DNA of 64,000 nt from Chaetorhynchus papuensis. Lineage: Eukaryota; Chordata; Aves; Passeriformes; Rhipiduridae. The notes under the pieces were generated by a model that saw only the letters and a list, made by a program, of their open reading frames with translations, was not told where the DNA came from and made no database searches. The position numbers and the translations under genes were made by a program. Location of the stretch: assembly GCA_013396525.1 (NCBI GenBank), contig VWYX01000084.1:318901-382900 (forward strand), written 5' to 3'. This document shows positions 37,101 to 52,100 of the stretch, in pieces. Within the stretch, counting starts at the first letter, position 1. Each line of letters starts with the position of its first letter.

Positions 37101-40100
37101 AAGGTTCTAGATACAAATAAGATATTCACATTAAACTGATAGGTTTTATGTTGAGATTTCAGTATAATCCCAAACATCTTTTATATGCTGTTGATCATTC
37201 TGTGTAAGGATCTCATTACTTGCAGGTAATGATAAGGTGTTGATGGAATTCTAGGGACAAACAAGCTGTCAGAGTATGTTTTCTGCTTCCATATGCTATC
37301 AGACTCCTTTGCCTTAGACCTGAGATTCACGAATGCAAAGTGTTAAATCAGCGTGCATTCAGAGTTATACAGTTGCTCTTTAATATTGTCAAGATGTTTG
37401 CTGGATTGGAACCTGTACTGGACAGCCTTGAACAGCTTTGGTTCTTAATCTACTCAGGTGTGGAAATTTATTCCTTTTTATTTTCCATATGAAACATTTG
37501 TCTTCTACTAGTGCAACAGTGATGGTATTCATTTGATAATTATAGAAGTCCACATCTGAGTTAGTAATCTGCATTGTTTTATGGAAAGAAATTTCCTCTT
37601 AAAACATAATTCAAAACCAGGCTACTTGAGTCTCACTGTAAAAGCACTTATAGTTCTCCACTGCCTAGACACACAGCCTGTAGTGACTTGCTGAACTACA
37701 GAGTTAAACTCTAGATCTGTAGAAGTAACTGAGAAGTACCTTACCTCATACGTCTGGCCACATATCTTCTCAATAAAGAAAAAAATATGGAAAATACCAG
37801 AAAGTGCACTGAATCCTGTGGTTTGTATTACAAGGGGGAGCTTAAAGTAGCATAGCCTTATAGTAGGGAATGATTCAGACAAGGCTAGTATTGCAGCCGA
37901 CCAGTTCCACCAACTAATGGCCTTTAGACCTGTATGCCCTAATCCACTACTGTTACCTATGCTAGTTTATGTAGTTAAAGTTGTGGCCTATATTTTAATG
38001 ATACCAAGTGTATGCTGTGTCTGCAGACATTATTGTGCCTCACTGTGCTTAAGTGACTGTGACTCATAACAACCCTAGCTTCCTGAAGATATCTTGGCAC
38101 AATAGTACCAAATTTCTTGCTTAACCTGTAATTTCCTTGGTTCTGTGGATTTTATGTTAGCCTCTCATAGTTAACATCTTTTAAGATGTCTGAAAGCTTG
38201 TCTCTCCTACACTGGGGTATTGCTTCTTGTTTAACCTTTTCCTCTCCAAAAAAAAGTTCTCTTGTCAGTGGATCAGGCCCAGCCAGCATGGGTTTAGAAA
38301 AAGCAGGTCCTACTTTGACCAACCTGGTCTCATTTTCTGACCAGGTGACTCACCTGGTTGGATGAGGGAAAGGCTGTGGATGTTGTCTACCTGGACTTCA
38401 GTAAAGCCTTTAATACTTCCTCCCACAGCATTCTCCTGGAGAAGCTGGCTTGGACAGGTGCACTTTTTGCTGGATGAAAAACTGGCGACGTGGCCAGGCC
38501 CACAGAGTGGTAGTGAATGGTGCTTCATCCAGTTGGCAGCTGGTCACTAGTGAGGTTCCCCAAAGCTCAGTATTGGGGCTGGACTTGTTCAATACCTTAT
38601 TCAATGATCTGGAGGAGGGGATCGAAGGCACCCTCAGTAAATTTGCAGATGACACTAAGCTGATCTGCTGGAGGGCAGAAAGGCTCTGCAGAGGGATCTG
38701 GGCAGGCTGGATTGGTGGGTCAAGGCCAATTGCTTGAGGTTCAACAAGGTGAAGTGCTGGGTTCTGCACTTGGATCACAGCAACTCCAGGCAGTTCTGCG
38801 CGTTTGGGAAACAGTGGCTGAAGAGCAGCCCAAAGGAAAAGGACTTGGGGATGCTGGTTGACAGCAGCTCAACATGTGCCAGTGTGTGCCCACATGGCTG
38901 AGAAAGCCAGTGGCATCCTGGCCTGTATGAGCAATAGTGTGGTCAGCAGGACCAGGGCAGTGATTGTCCCCCTGTACTCAGCACTGGTGAGGCCACATTT
39001 TGAATCCTGTGTCCAGTTGTGAGCTCATCAGTACAAGAAAGACATTGAGGTGCTGGACCATGTCCAGAGAAGAGCAACAAGGCTGGGGAAGGGTCTGGAG
39101 CACAAGTCCTACAAGGAGTGGCTGAGGGATCTGGGCTTGTTTAACCTGGAGGAGAGGAACCTTAGGGGACACTTTATCACTCTGTACAACTACCTGAAAG
39201 GAGGCTGTAGCCAGATGAGGGTCAGTCTCTTCTCCCAGGCAACCAGCATCAGAACAGGAGGAAATGGCCTCAAGCAGTGGGGAGATTCAGGATGGACACA
39301 AGGAAGAATTTTTTCACTGAAAGTGTAGTTAAGCATTGGAACAGGCTGCCTAGGGAGATGGCGGAGTCACCATCCCTGGAAGCATTCAAGAAATGACTGG
39401 ATATGGCACTTAGTGCTGTGCTTTAGTTGACATGGTGGTATTAGGTCAAATGTTGGACTTGATGATCTTGGAGGTCTTTTCCAGCATTAACAATTCTATG
39501 ATTCTATGGTAATACTTGATGCCACATAGGAAGGAAAAAAAAAAACAAGGTAAAAAGCAGCTAAAGTGGACCTTGATCACTAGAACCAGAACACAATGAT
39601 AAAGACATTTCATAGAGGTCAGCAAATATTTTTTAGTTGGAGTTTAGAATTTTAGGCAGCAATGCAATACTAATTAAAAAATGAAATAAAAAACAATAAA
39701 AAACTCAACCCACCTTCCTCAAACCCACAGTCCCGAAACAGATGTCTCAACAGTCAGAATAAAAATTTTGGGCATATTATTATTCTATGTTACACATTAC
39801 ATAAATGACCACTGATCTATATTTTCTTAGTAACAGAAAAAAGCTACTTTTTTTGGGATTGTCAATTCCATGTAGTAGTATCTTCTGGAAACTCCAGCCA
39901 TGGATGAGTTGGAGTTCTAGTTGCTGTGCCGTTATGGAACAAAATCTAGTCTTTCTTTCAAATGAATTCACATTACAGATAAGGATCTGTTGCTGTGTGC
40001 TACTTTGTCTTACCTCTTTAAAGTTGTCACATTATGTTTATGTTTTCCTAATTTTAGATATTGCACCACAAAACTGAATGGCAAACATTTTAATTTTTCA

Positions 40101-43100
40101 GTTTTACATATTAACGAGAAGTTTAGGAATGTGGTGCCAGATCAGGCAGTAACTATTCCTTCCATATTTTTTCCATAACATATCTTGTGTTTGTCCAACT
40201 TAACTTCTATATTTGGAGGCAGCCAAGGAATGTGCATTAAATTACCTCCCTGGTTTGTAGATTGCAAGCACAGATCATCATCTAATAAGCCACATTTAAA
40301 TAAGTATGCCAGAATCCAGGAAGACATTTCTATGATTCTGAACTATTGGACTCTTTCACAGTTCTCTGTGTGAAATCTAAAACACTTGATTGCTTGTCAT
40401 CAAAGCATACATGGAGTTCATTTCCCTAGCTCACTCAGAGGCTGAAAAGCACTAGTATTATGAAGTAATCTATGTAATATTGCCTACATTTGAGACTAGA
40501 TAAAGAAAAGGACTCATTTTTAATAACAAAAGAGCTGTAGGCAATGGTTGAGGTGATCCAGGTAGGTACAAATTCAAGTATTCTGGCACTGTGTTAAATC
40601 CATGTAGATTCTTTTAAGTTATTTTGCGAAGATTCAAAGATAAATCTTCTGATTGAAATCTCTTAGAGGAACAATTTCCATTATTTACCTTTCTTCCCAG
40701 TTCACGGAAGAATTTACTGCTGATATCTTTGTGCACAAATCAATGTTTGAGAAATCTAACTTGGGAATAATTATTGTGTGTGACTTCACCAAAAATCATT
40801 GGTATAGTTTAATTTTGGACTTGGTGTTTTCATAGAACTGGGTGGGAGGTTGGATTAAGGAAAGATGACATTTTTAAAACATTTTGGACCAATGTCAATA
40901 GACCCACATAGGAAAAAAATATTATTTCAGGAATTATTTTAAATTAATCAAAGTTACATTGGAAATTTTCAGTTGCATTTTTCTTAAGATGTTTTGTTTG
41001 ATTTTGTCACTTTGTATTTGGTCTTCTATTGGAGAAAGACACTTTTTTGTAACTAGCATAAAGCTGGAAGAAGTTAGAAGTCTTTTTGTCAACACTGTGT
41101 GCTGTATGTTGGAAAAATTAGAATTATAAAAAATTTTATTTGCACATTTTTATCCATGTGTAGGACTTGTATGGCCATATATCTTAGAACTATACAAAAG
41201 ACAATAATAATTCATGCTTAAAATATATTTTACAACTTCTATTATCTAAAATTTGAATGATAACTTTTAAAGTATAATGTAATACAGTTATAAGGTATTA
41301 TACAGTTTTAAGGTATTTAAATCACAAGTGTTACTGTGATTCACTGTCCCAAACATTTGCTACCTCAACAAACACTAGTCTGGTACAATTTTTTTTAGTT
41401 GGAAGGCTACTTTATCCATTTATATAGAGTGAAAGAATCTCCAAACCTAGCAATCCAATTTGTGAATAAAGTTATCCCATTATCAGAATCATTCTAATAA
41501 TCTACCTTTGAAACTAAAGGAGCTAATGGTTATTTGTTTTGCACCTTGGATAGTTTCGTTTAATTTAAGTAGTAGAAACATGAGTTAAAATTACTTTGAC
41601 ATCTTCTGGCTTTATCTGAAAGCGATAATCATCCTACAACCACGTGAGAGAGGCTCTTAGACAATTTGATATAACAAAGTGTAAGGTACCACTGCTTCTG
41701 CCTTGTGAGGATGGCATGGCCTATATTACTCCATCCCTACTTCCCACAATTCCTTCATCAGTCAGATTTGCTGCTTTGTGAGAGGCTAGCACCATTGAGA
41801 ATGCTCTGAGAACCACATGCTGCTGCAGTGTGGGCCGACCAAGAATACTCTAACATCTTGATGTGTTTTGCCGATGCTTTATCTCTTAGAGTGCCACACC
41901 CCATTAGAGATCTTCTCCAGGCTTGTAATTGGTCTTCCCGCTCTCTGGGAAAAAACTCAGCTCTTAGGATCCCTTTATGTTCCATTAGTTTGTAATTGAA
42001 GTGTCTACTACAGCTATGGAGGTCTAGTCAAAACCAACTTTACAAACTGTTGTTAAAATTAATAAGAAGTTGCCCACCTGCTTAACAGGACATACTGGTG
42101 CTTTATTTATAGAAATAAGAAAACCAACAACAAAAAAGCTATTTACTTTATTATCATGGTCTTAAAAACTCTCTCAATAAACACTAATAAGGTCATGTAA
42201 CAGGCTCAAAATGAAGCACCAGACATAACTCATCATTTCAATATATTCTGTCTGAACGCTCTTTGAGTCTTTGCATAACCTGTTTTCCTGCTCTATCTGT
42301 TCTGGCAGCGTCTCACTAATTCATTTTTGCTACACATGCATTCTTTGTGAAAATTTAGATCCTTCCCTTGACATTTCTACTTTCTTGATTAACTCCATTG
42401 CTTTTTTTCTCTTCATTGCTAATTTCTACCCATTTCAGACAGTTTTTAGTCATCTTTGTTGACAAGCTTCTTCTGCCTCATTGTTTCTCAGATATTCCTG
42501 AGAGTGGATATATATGTTTAGGCTACTGTCTTCTTTTAACCATGTCAAATGTATTTCTTTTATCTTTTCTTTGCTATTCTGTTACTCATGTTACCTTGCT
42601 CCGTGGCATACCTACAAAACTCTCTATACTTTACTCGTCGGTGTGTATCTGCTTTGGTTTCTACATTCTTTTCAGTCCCTATTTTTTTTTTTAATATATC
42701 ACTAGTTTATTCTGCATTGTGCCCAGAATTTTCACGTTCCTTCTAACACACTGTTTCCCTTAAACTCTTACTTTCCTCCTATGCCAAGCAAAAAATTCTT
42801 CCTTCACATCAGAAATAATGTGAAAATCACCTCTCCTGACTAGTGTGGTTTTTGCATCAATTTAGCTTTTATTAATTGAACTTTTTTTTTTTTTTACCAC
42901 TCAAGGAACATGTCTTATCTAGGTTTATGTACAAATCTCTGCTCATCTTTACTTCTTTGCAAACTTTTAAAAGTAACAGTAAAGAAACTAATCAAGATGT
43001 CATACTTCAGCATATAAATGAGTCTATAGACTTCTGGGGTATTTTTTAATTTCAATTAGGATGGGAGATGGAGGAAGACTAGCTTATTGTCTGCAAGTGT

Positions 43101-46100
43101 AGCCTCAAAAAGTAAGCTGCCTCCTGTTAACATTTTTTAGATGTAAATGTCTTGATTTAGACTGCTGAATAATTCTGGACCAAAGCTTTTAGAAACAGTG
43201 CTTGACATGTATCCTGTTACTATTTCTGCTTTAATTTCAAGCTTTAAAACCAGATTATAAAAAAATTTTTTCTGCAAATATATGCTTCAGAGTTTATTTT
43301 TAATTTGGAGATGAGTGAGCTAAAAAGTCAACAGTGTTAAAATCCTGCAAAACAATGACTTTGATTCTCAGTTGCATGTGTATTTATACGGCTTTATTTT
43401 AGAAAGTGTAATCCTTTGTGAATATAAAACCTACTTTTAAAGGTATTTTCATTTATTAAGTGGCTAAAAGGTGAAAAACTGCTTGAAGGAATGAATGAGC
43501 CAGGTCTGACCTTTGATTTTAACTTGTTCTTGTCATCTAGACCCAGCTGTGCGCCTGGCGTTGTTCAAAAACAATGAAAATAAACATCTCCCTGTGAAAC
43601 CACCAGGGAAGACGCAGCCTATAAATGCTGGATACTTTGAAGGTATGAACAAGTATTTCATTTTATGCATATAAGCATATATATCTTGCAATGTCTTTTA
43701 AACAAGCCTACTCGAAATATAAAATAATATGAACAAATAGAAGAAGCCAGAAATTTAAGGACCTTATCTGTTCCTGGGTATCTCAAGTTACAGCAGTGAA
43801 ACATTTCAATTTCAATTCATTGTGGATAGCAGGAGGTGCTCCTAGAGCCTAATTCATAGGGAGATGGAGCCTAACTTATTTATTTATTATGATTAAATCT
43901 TCATCATGAAAAATGTCAAAGCATGTCACAGAGATATAAAATACAAAGTACTCGGATAAAACTTTATAAATGAAATATCACTTCAGATTCTTCAATTGTC
44001 ACCTTTTCTGAGGCTAGTCATTAAGTCCTAAAAATCCTTCACATATTTTTTGGAACATACTTTCATAAATATTCCTCAAAAATCTACCATTTGACAGAAG
44101 GCAAGGAAAGAAGATTCAACATGTAAATATAAAATTTGTTTTCCACAAATATTTAAACACTGATATAGCTCTTTTACTCTCCTTGGTTTCTGTACAATTA
44201 TAATAAGGCCAAGTCCATAAAAAATGCCTTTGTTGTAAGAAGATAATCATCTCCAGAGACATTGTTCTATATTTTTTTGATTCCTCCTGCAACCCAACAG
44301 TGTACTCAGAAAGTTCTCACCTCTATCTTTTTATCTTTTTCAAAGACATAGTCATATGCTATCATCTGATCTGTTCCCAATTTCACAAAGTAAAATTACA
44401 AATTTTACTGTATTAACATTCACTGTATGGGGATAAAAATTAGAACATGTCTGATACAGGTGTGAAATGAATATGAATATACCTGAACTGCATTTCAGTC
44501 AATTAACCTAGCTGTATGGAAGCCTAGATTTGCCTCACATTCATAAGCCCATGCTCAAATTTGTTTGGAAACAATTCTTGGTGAATTCTGAAGAGGAAAT
44601 ACGTTTGCACTATTATTTGCCTTGGATCCAAGCATGAATTTACCTTGACTGTAGCAAGTCTGTGTGTCCTGCACCTGACTGAGCATTCTCATTCTCATAG
44701 ATGTTTCTGTGGCATATGCTTATATATGTCAGAATGCATCATAGAAGAAACAGGACATGCAGGCTGCCTCTGAAAAAGTGAATGTCCAAGACTAGAAACA
44801 ATAGTAGGAATGTTCAAAACCATGTCAGAGATAAGCCTGATTACAGGTTCAGTACCCTGAAGTCAGTGTAGGTTTAGCCTGGCTTTCCTGCCACCAGTTT
44901 ATCTGTTCCTGCCTGGAAACATTTCCCGTTGCTTTGAAAAGCCAATGCACCCGTTCTAAATATTACTGAAGTTACTTTTTGAATTTATGGAGAGATGGTA
45001 CCGAGGCAGATTGGCTATCTAAAGGCAAGCATAGTGCTGGTAGTCTTAATTATTTTTCATTTCAAAGACCATTTTACTCCTCTGGCCAGCTAATAAACAG
45101 AAACTTTTTCTCACCACTCATGGGTGCTCACATGCAGACTGCTGAGCCTCCAGGAAGACAGGCAATACTTTTCTGCTTGACCAGAATATAAAATTGTCCT
45201 TCTACCAGAGTCATTGCTACTTCAGACATTATGTCCAGAAAATTCTAGATTGTGCATTAGAAGCAGCGTGCAGCACAAAGCACTTTTCTTGTATGTATGT
45301 GAGATATCATCAGACAGAACTAAGAGTTCCTAAATTTAGAATTAATAACACTTTGCATTTTCAGAACTTCACAGAGTTGTGTTATCAGTGATGTCTTCCT
45401 TTATTTCCCATTTCCCCTCTCACCTTTTGAATGTTTCTTCCTCTTTTGCCTGCAATAGATTTCTTTGGGTCTGTTCAGTTATTGGAGTTCTTTCTGAAGC
45501 AAGAAGGTGGAATGTTTTCACTCTGCATCCATAAATCTTGTGGTCATTGTATTTTAAGTCGAGAGAACCCAGACCTTTCCTTTGCATGGTGAAAATAAAC
45601 TTCCTCCATTCAAGTCCTTTTACTTTCACAGACTGGTAGTGAGTCCTTGGGTAGAAAATTTGAGTTCCAAACCATGTTCTTCATGAACAACTAAATAAAG
45701 AAAAAAAAAAAAAGCACATTCTATATATTCCTTCTTTATTTCTTTAAATTGGTAAATGGAGGGGAGAAGTCATAGCATCAACAGCAAAACAGCAAGTACA
45801 CATGTGTTATCTGTTAAATAACATCACTACTTTTGAAAGGGGATGCCCTGGGAAGTGAAACAATTAGAACAGTTTTAGATTTTCAAACCGGAACACATCA
45901 TGGTAATGAATATTTAAGAAAAAAATCTAGTTACAATGTATGATGAATGTCTTTTGTCTTCATTGTGGTTTTGTGTGTGAGTACAAACAAGACAAAAAGG
46001 AATAGAAGCATAAGAGGTATAAAAATAGAGTGAAAAGGAATGAGTTTGATATCTGATGCTTTTTTATTCCTGTGATTATTATTCTGCCATAATTTGCCTT

Positions 46101-49100
46101 CTTACTTTCCTGGTACAAAAGTTTTGGTAAGCTGATATGCAATATGTTGATAACAAATTTTGAAAATTTGTGCATGATTTAATCTCATAGGATAATGCAC
46201 ACATCTCTAAGTTGACATACACATTGTAGGGAAATACATTTTCAAAATGAGTTATTTATTCAAAAGATTCAAAATTTTGTCATAAATTTTTATTAAATTT
46301 TGGATGAGTCATCATGCTTTACTCACTGATGTTAGACAAATGCCCATCAAGGACCATTATTTCACATTTGTATCACAGTAGCACACAGAAGTTAGTCAGA
46401 AATAATCCTTTTTGTAATACACCCATCATGACAACAGCATGAGGAAATATTGTTCTCACAGAGAAGAGCTTACCATTTAAAAATACAAGCAGCATGTGAA
46501 GGCACAAACCACGGGAATGTAATTCAATGCATTCCTGCATATGTGTGTGTCAATACATTTACATACAATACATGTGTCTGTACTCACACAAATATATAAG
46601 CATATACCATAAGTAGGTGTAATAATTCAATAAGAATAGCACTTACGACTTTTTATTTGTGTATTTTGAAAGGAAAGTAAATAATGAACAACTACTCTCT
46701 GGTGTAATTAGTAGTGTTAACATGCATTCTGTAATCCTAACGTTTTCTGTCAGATGCAGTTTCAGTTTCTTTAAAATTAATGCATGTGGTCATTCTATTA
46801 TAGATACATTAAAACTATTATTTAAATAAAATATATATTTGAATCTTTATTCTCTATTGTGACATTAACTTGAGTAGGTTGTAAAGTAAGCCATAGAATA
46901 TGCAAGTGTAAATATGTATTTACTGTTTCTTTTAACAAACTGTACCCTGATCAAAAACCTGGAGACAGATGAAAGCCTGACCTGATGTACTCCTGATGAT
47001 TTGCTGGATATTTCCTGGGACTGTGTATATTACACTGCACTCTTTGGTGTGATAAGCTTATGCTTCCATCATGGTTGTTGAGTTTCATTTAGTGCCAGGT
47101 AGCTGACAAACGAAATATGCCTTCTTTAATGAATATTGTGGTTCAATGAATATTCTTGGAGATATTTTTGTGGTTTGTAGATGGTGACATTTCAAAGATC
47201 TCAAGATTTTGGAAACTTTATAAGGAACACAGATAATTGTCATAATTTCCTATTTTGCATCAAAGCGTATTTTTTAGAAAACTTTATGGCTGCTTGTCCT
47301 CTTTTTGTCTGGAGGCTTTTTCAGTTGTTAATTTAATGTAAAATAGTCTTGACTGTTTTGGGTAAAGTACATCAGGAGTCGAAGGAAGAATCTATCCTTG
47401 ACTGCTCTTGGGAAGTTCCAATTAGTCCTGGATGAACATGTAACAGAGCATCTCTGCCATTTGCGGGTCCATAATTACAGGATCTGAAATTTCATTTACA
47501 TAGAGGAAGGATACTTTTCTAGCCAACAGTGTGAATACTTAGGCCCAGCAGCTGAAAACCAAAGAATGAGCCCTAAGGCCAAGCATATTGTTTTGCTATG
47601 AGCTTTGCAAACTATGAGTCTTTTGGTTCTCTTTAATCCAGTTTCCTCAACAGTTTTGGTGGGTTATCCGAATAATTTTTGTTCAGTGGAATGGGAGGCT
47701 GAATTCCAATCTGTAGAGCAACTTGGAAGAATTCAGTTGATCAGCTGAAAATCCATTCAAACTATCCAAGTATTATTTGGATATGATTCGCTTTATTTCA
47801 CAGAATTTCATAGACTGTGCTCTATTTAAGTTTGTAGGTTAGGTGATTTATTGGCATATATAATATATTTAGTTTTAGTCATATCCATATCCATCAGTGA
47901 CACATCTATACCATACACTTCAAAGTGAAAACAGTACAATGTGATTTCACAAAAAAATATGCACAATGATTTCTGAATGGAAGTTTAACTATGTTAGAAG
48001 TGCACTGGGCTGTGTTGACAAGAGATATATGCTGTAGTTTTGGAACCTAATTGGCAGTAATGTATTTCCTGTCATTTTATGCTCACGGTGACTAAAGAAA
48101 ATGTAATGGGTATAATGTTAGGACTGATTTCACCAATACAAATTTGATAATGAATAGATTATGCTTTCTCAGGTGACTTTTAATTATGGCAATATTTATT
48201 TATTTCTGTTGAAATTGTCAGTAGAAATAACATTTATTTTTCTAGAATAAGAAGTAAAATGAGCTTGTGATTATATCATATGATTGGAAGATAAATATCA
48301 AGGAATCCACTTAGTCATCTGTTTTCTAGCTTTCTAATAGTTCATAATTATGAAATTCCTTGTAGTCTCAAGTGAAAAGTATTGCAAGACATTCTTATAA
48401 ATTATTATTATTGGTGATAATTGAAAGTACAAATGTGAGACTTTGGAAAGTTGGAATTTAAGGTTAGCTATTTAAGAGCAGTTAATTCGGTGAGTTCATT
48501 AAAATATTGTTGCATCATGATCAACAGAGTTTCTTAGATTTTCTGTATTATAAAATATGAATACATTGAAAAAAGTCTGTGGGATATTTAATAGAATTTA
48601 TATTGATTCAAATCACTGATGCTTGACAAATCACATCTGCATGACAGTAAAGAGAAGGTACCAAGGCTGGAATGCTAATATTCATCTTTATAGAGGCTTT
48701 AAATGTTTTGTTGTTTGTTATTTAAGAGCATTTAAAAAGACTGAACTGTAACTGATGATTTGTGTTAGTTTTCATTTTTGAGAAATTAGCTATTTTCAAT
48801 GGAGAAATATTGATGGCATCATCTCCCAGGAATCACACTGTGTGTAAACATCCACTTCTAAAGCAAGTAATCTTTTATTGATCTGTTGTCTCAAGAGGAT
48901 TAATAACCACATTTGAAATCTGGCCTTGCTGCAATTCTATGAGCTGAATTCCCATGTTTACAGTAAAATGCAACTATTACATATCTCCCAGGCTCTAAAT
49001 TTGAATGCCACATTAAGGAAGCAGTTTCTAATCCATGCAGCACTGACAAAAAAGACACAATAATGCATTTTCAAAGAATGTTAAATCTGTCCTGAAATGT

Positions 49101-52100
49101 AATGAAAATGTGTTACAGAAACTTGTAGCTCGGAAGGGGATCTATCTTTTAAAATCATAATTCCATGGCTTTGTTTCTTATTATTTAGTTTGAACTCACA
49201 CAACAGAACTCTCGCATTGAAGTATTTTCTCATTTTAAGGAATTAATGGCTCTCCACCAGCCCTTCAACATGTAAAATGAGTAGGTTACTTGTGTCCAGT
49301 ACATCCAAAAAGAGCCAGGATAAAATAAACATAAGGAGTTGGATATCTTGGAAAAAATCTGTCATGGGTTTGGGTTAATCATCTCCAGAAGAAATTCAAC
49401 TTGATGCCTGAAATGTAAGACTTCTTGGAGAAAGCAGCGAAGCCTGAGGCAGTGTTGATCTGAAGGAGTGCTCTCCATGGGTCAGAGCTGCTCTGCTGGC
49501 AGAGTGCAAACCCAGTTCACAACAGCGGTACGCTGCAAACTTGTAAAGGACTGCAGGGGCCTTACAGTGCACGCACTCAAGCTTCGGTTACATAGTTCTA
49601 CTGGTCCAGTTTCTTATTATAAAATGAAACTGAAAAATAAAATCTGTGCCTAATTTTCTGGCCTCCTGTCTGTCAATGATAGTGTAGGATTTTTTCAGTA
49701 TTCATGGAATGAAGCAATCCTGAAATTATGTTTAAAAATAAATATGTAAAACATCATTTATGTGCATTTATGCAGTCCACTTCAGTGTCTGAGTATTTGT
49801 AAATGATCTAGATATATGACTTTTTTTATATGACATTTTTATTAATATTCTTGCTTTTCACATTTAATTACCAAAAAAATATATATATTTCCATTTCCCT
49901 GAAGTTCCTGAACAGGAGTACTTGCCATAGATACATACCAATTAATATTACGAATTCTCATTGTGGTTTTAGTCTTCAGGGTTCCTGTATTCATATGTTC
50001 AAGGTTTCTGACCACATATTTCACCTGCCTGTGTACTTTGTCTTTGTTCCTGACTCTGCTATTTTGCAGACTGTTGTAATTTGTGGTGGCATAAGGATTT
50101 TATTAGTGCATCAGATATAAATGTGGTCTCTAAGCTAGAGAGCATGTTTGTTTGCTCCAATAAACTTCCAAAACTAGGATTTAATACAATATAGGTGGTT
50201 ACCTGTGCTTTCATAACATACTAATTAACCAGTTTTTATCAACCTCAAAGGAACTTCACACACACAAAAAAAATCTTACTGTTCTTTTGCTAATAACTAC
50301 CCAGTGATGACTTCAGTAGGAAAGAGATTTCACCCAAAATGTCATCAGAGGTTGAAAGCTATTCTTTCTCATTGTTGAATAAGATGATATACTAGTTCGG
50401 ATAGTTTTATTTTCATCTCCTGAAATTCTACCTTTCTTTTTTCTCCTTTTCTTGGTATTTTAGGTCCAAAATTTTTGTAGTGTGGTACCTACATCTCAGC
50501 CAGTGAAAATGTTAACAAGTTGATTCCACATTCAGATCCACAGCTTTTAATACTGCATAAGGCAATCATTTTAAATGAATAGATCCCTGAGTACCGAAGC
50601 ATTTCAAATCCTTTTTCATTTGACCATTCAGTGACCTGATAACTATTTCCTGTCCCTAAGTAAGGTCATGACCCAGGTCTTAGAGTGCAAAAGACAGATA
50701 ATTTTAGCAACAAGTTAAATCCAAATGGATTTGGTTGGAGGGGGTAAGGGAGAATAGGTTTGGTTAAATTCCTTTAAAATAAAGTGTTACAAAACTTGTA
50801 TTTAGCATGTCCTGTTAAAAGTAATTGTTGAATTTGTTGCTGTCTTGTTTGGATGCCTGGGGACTGTGGTCAGTATTGGGGTGGTTTGTTTATTTGCTTT
50901 GCTTTCACTGAACAGTACCCAATACATTTTTTTACACTTCAAAAAACAATCGCTAATGAAGAGGTCATTAAAAGTGCATATTCAGATACATTCAAAGTGC
51001 TTTCCAAAATGAGTGTTTGAAGCACTAAAATCATATTACAATGCAAATGGGTTTTTAACATAGGCCACAGACGCTGTCTGTAAAAGTGTCATGAATGTTA
51101 CATTGCACAAATGTTCCTCTTGCAAAAGAATTTCCATTTGGTAGGATGCTCTGAATAAAGAATATAATGTAGTCTTAGAAATATTTTATAGGTACAAATC
51201 TTGCTTCAGTTGGAATCCATGGCACATTTTAAATCACAATTAAAGGAATATTTCCTGTAGCTACAGATTTTAATAACTGCTTTATTCTAAGTACTTTCAG
51301 AGATGAAGTAAAGGAAGGCCTTCACACCAGAGCTTTTAAATAATTTGAAAATGTAATTTATTAAAGTTTGCTTTAAAGAAATTTCTTTTTATCCTATTCT
51401 ATAATGGGAACTATGGTGTTATGGAGAATTAGTATTATCAATGAGGTCAGAGATCTACAGCATTCCAAAGAGGCCATTTTCACAAGTTTAATATTAAACA
51501 CACATTGAATTATCTTTCTGTTTTTATAACTAATAATGTTGTTGTTCAGATACATCCTATGTTTTGGTAGTGTACAACATTTTTCAAGCAAAACAACACT
51601 CTAAAATTGAAATATAGGTATCTAAAATTTTATGCTGTTCAATACTAACACCTACAGCAAAGTTCTGTGCCTTTTAAAGATTTCACATAATCCAGAATTG
51701 AATGTGTGGTGGACCTACATGATTTTACAAGGGATTCCAAGTTAATTAAGTATTTTAATGAAAATGTACCATCATGCAGTGATACCTGTGTAACTTTTAT
51801 GGTGTGTTATTTCTGTAATGTACATTTTCCAACTTCATAACTTTGCAGTTCGATTCTTATCAAAACATGTTAGCAATTGCTTGAAATTCATAGGTTTGTG
51901 CTAGTTTGATGGATGCACTACAGATATTTTATCTGCTCTGTGAGTATAAAAAAAGGTACAAATACTGAATTTTGCAGTTATATATTTTTTTCTCATGTTG
52001 GTAAGAAAGGCCGCATTTCAAGATAATATTTTTCAATAAAATTTTCTTTACATGACATTCTAGAATAGTTCTTTCTTTGCAGGTTTATTGTCAGGTTCCC

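Noticed and set aside
38410..38778. 122-codon minus-strand open frame
   Set aside because: Antisense shadow of the CR1 reverse transcriptase region.
41758..41985. 75-codon minus-strand frame of mixed composition
   Set aside because: Looks less AT-driven than most, but has no recognisable family, splice or poly(A) context.
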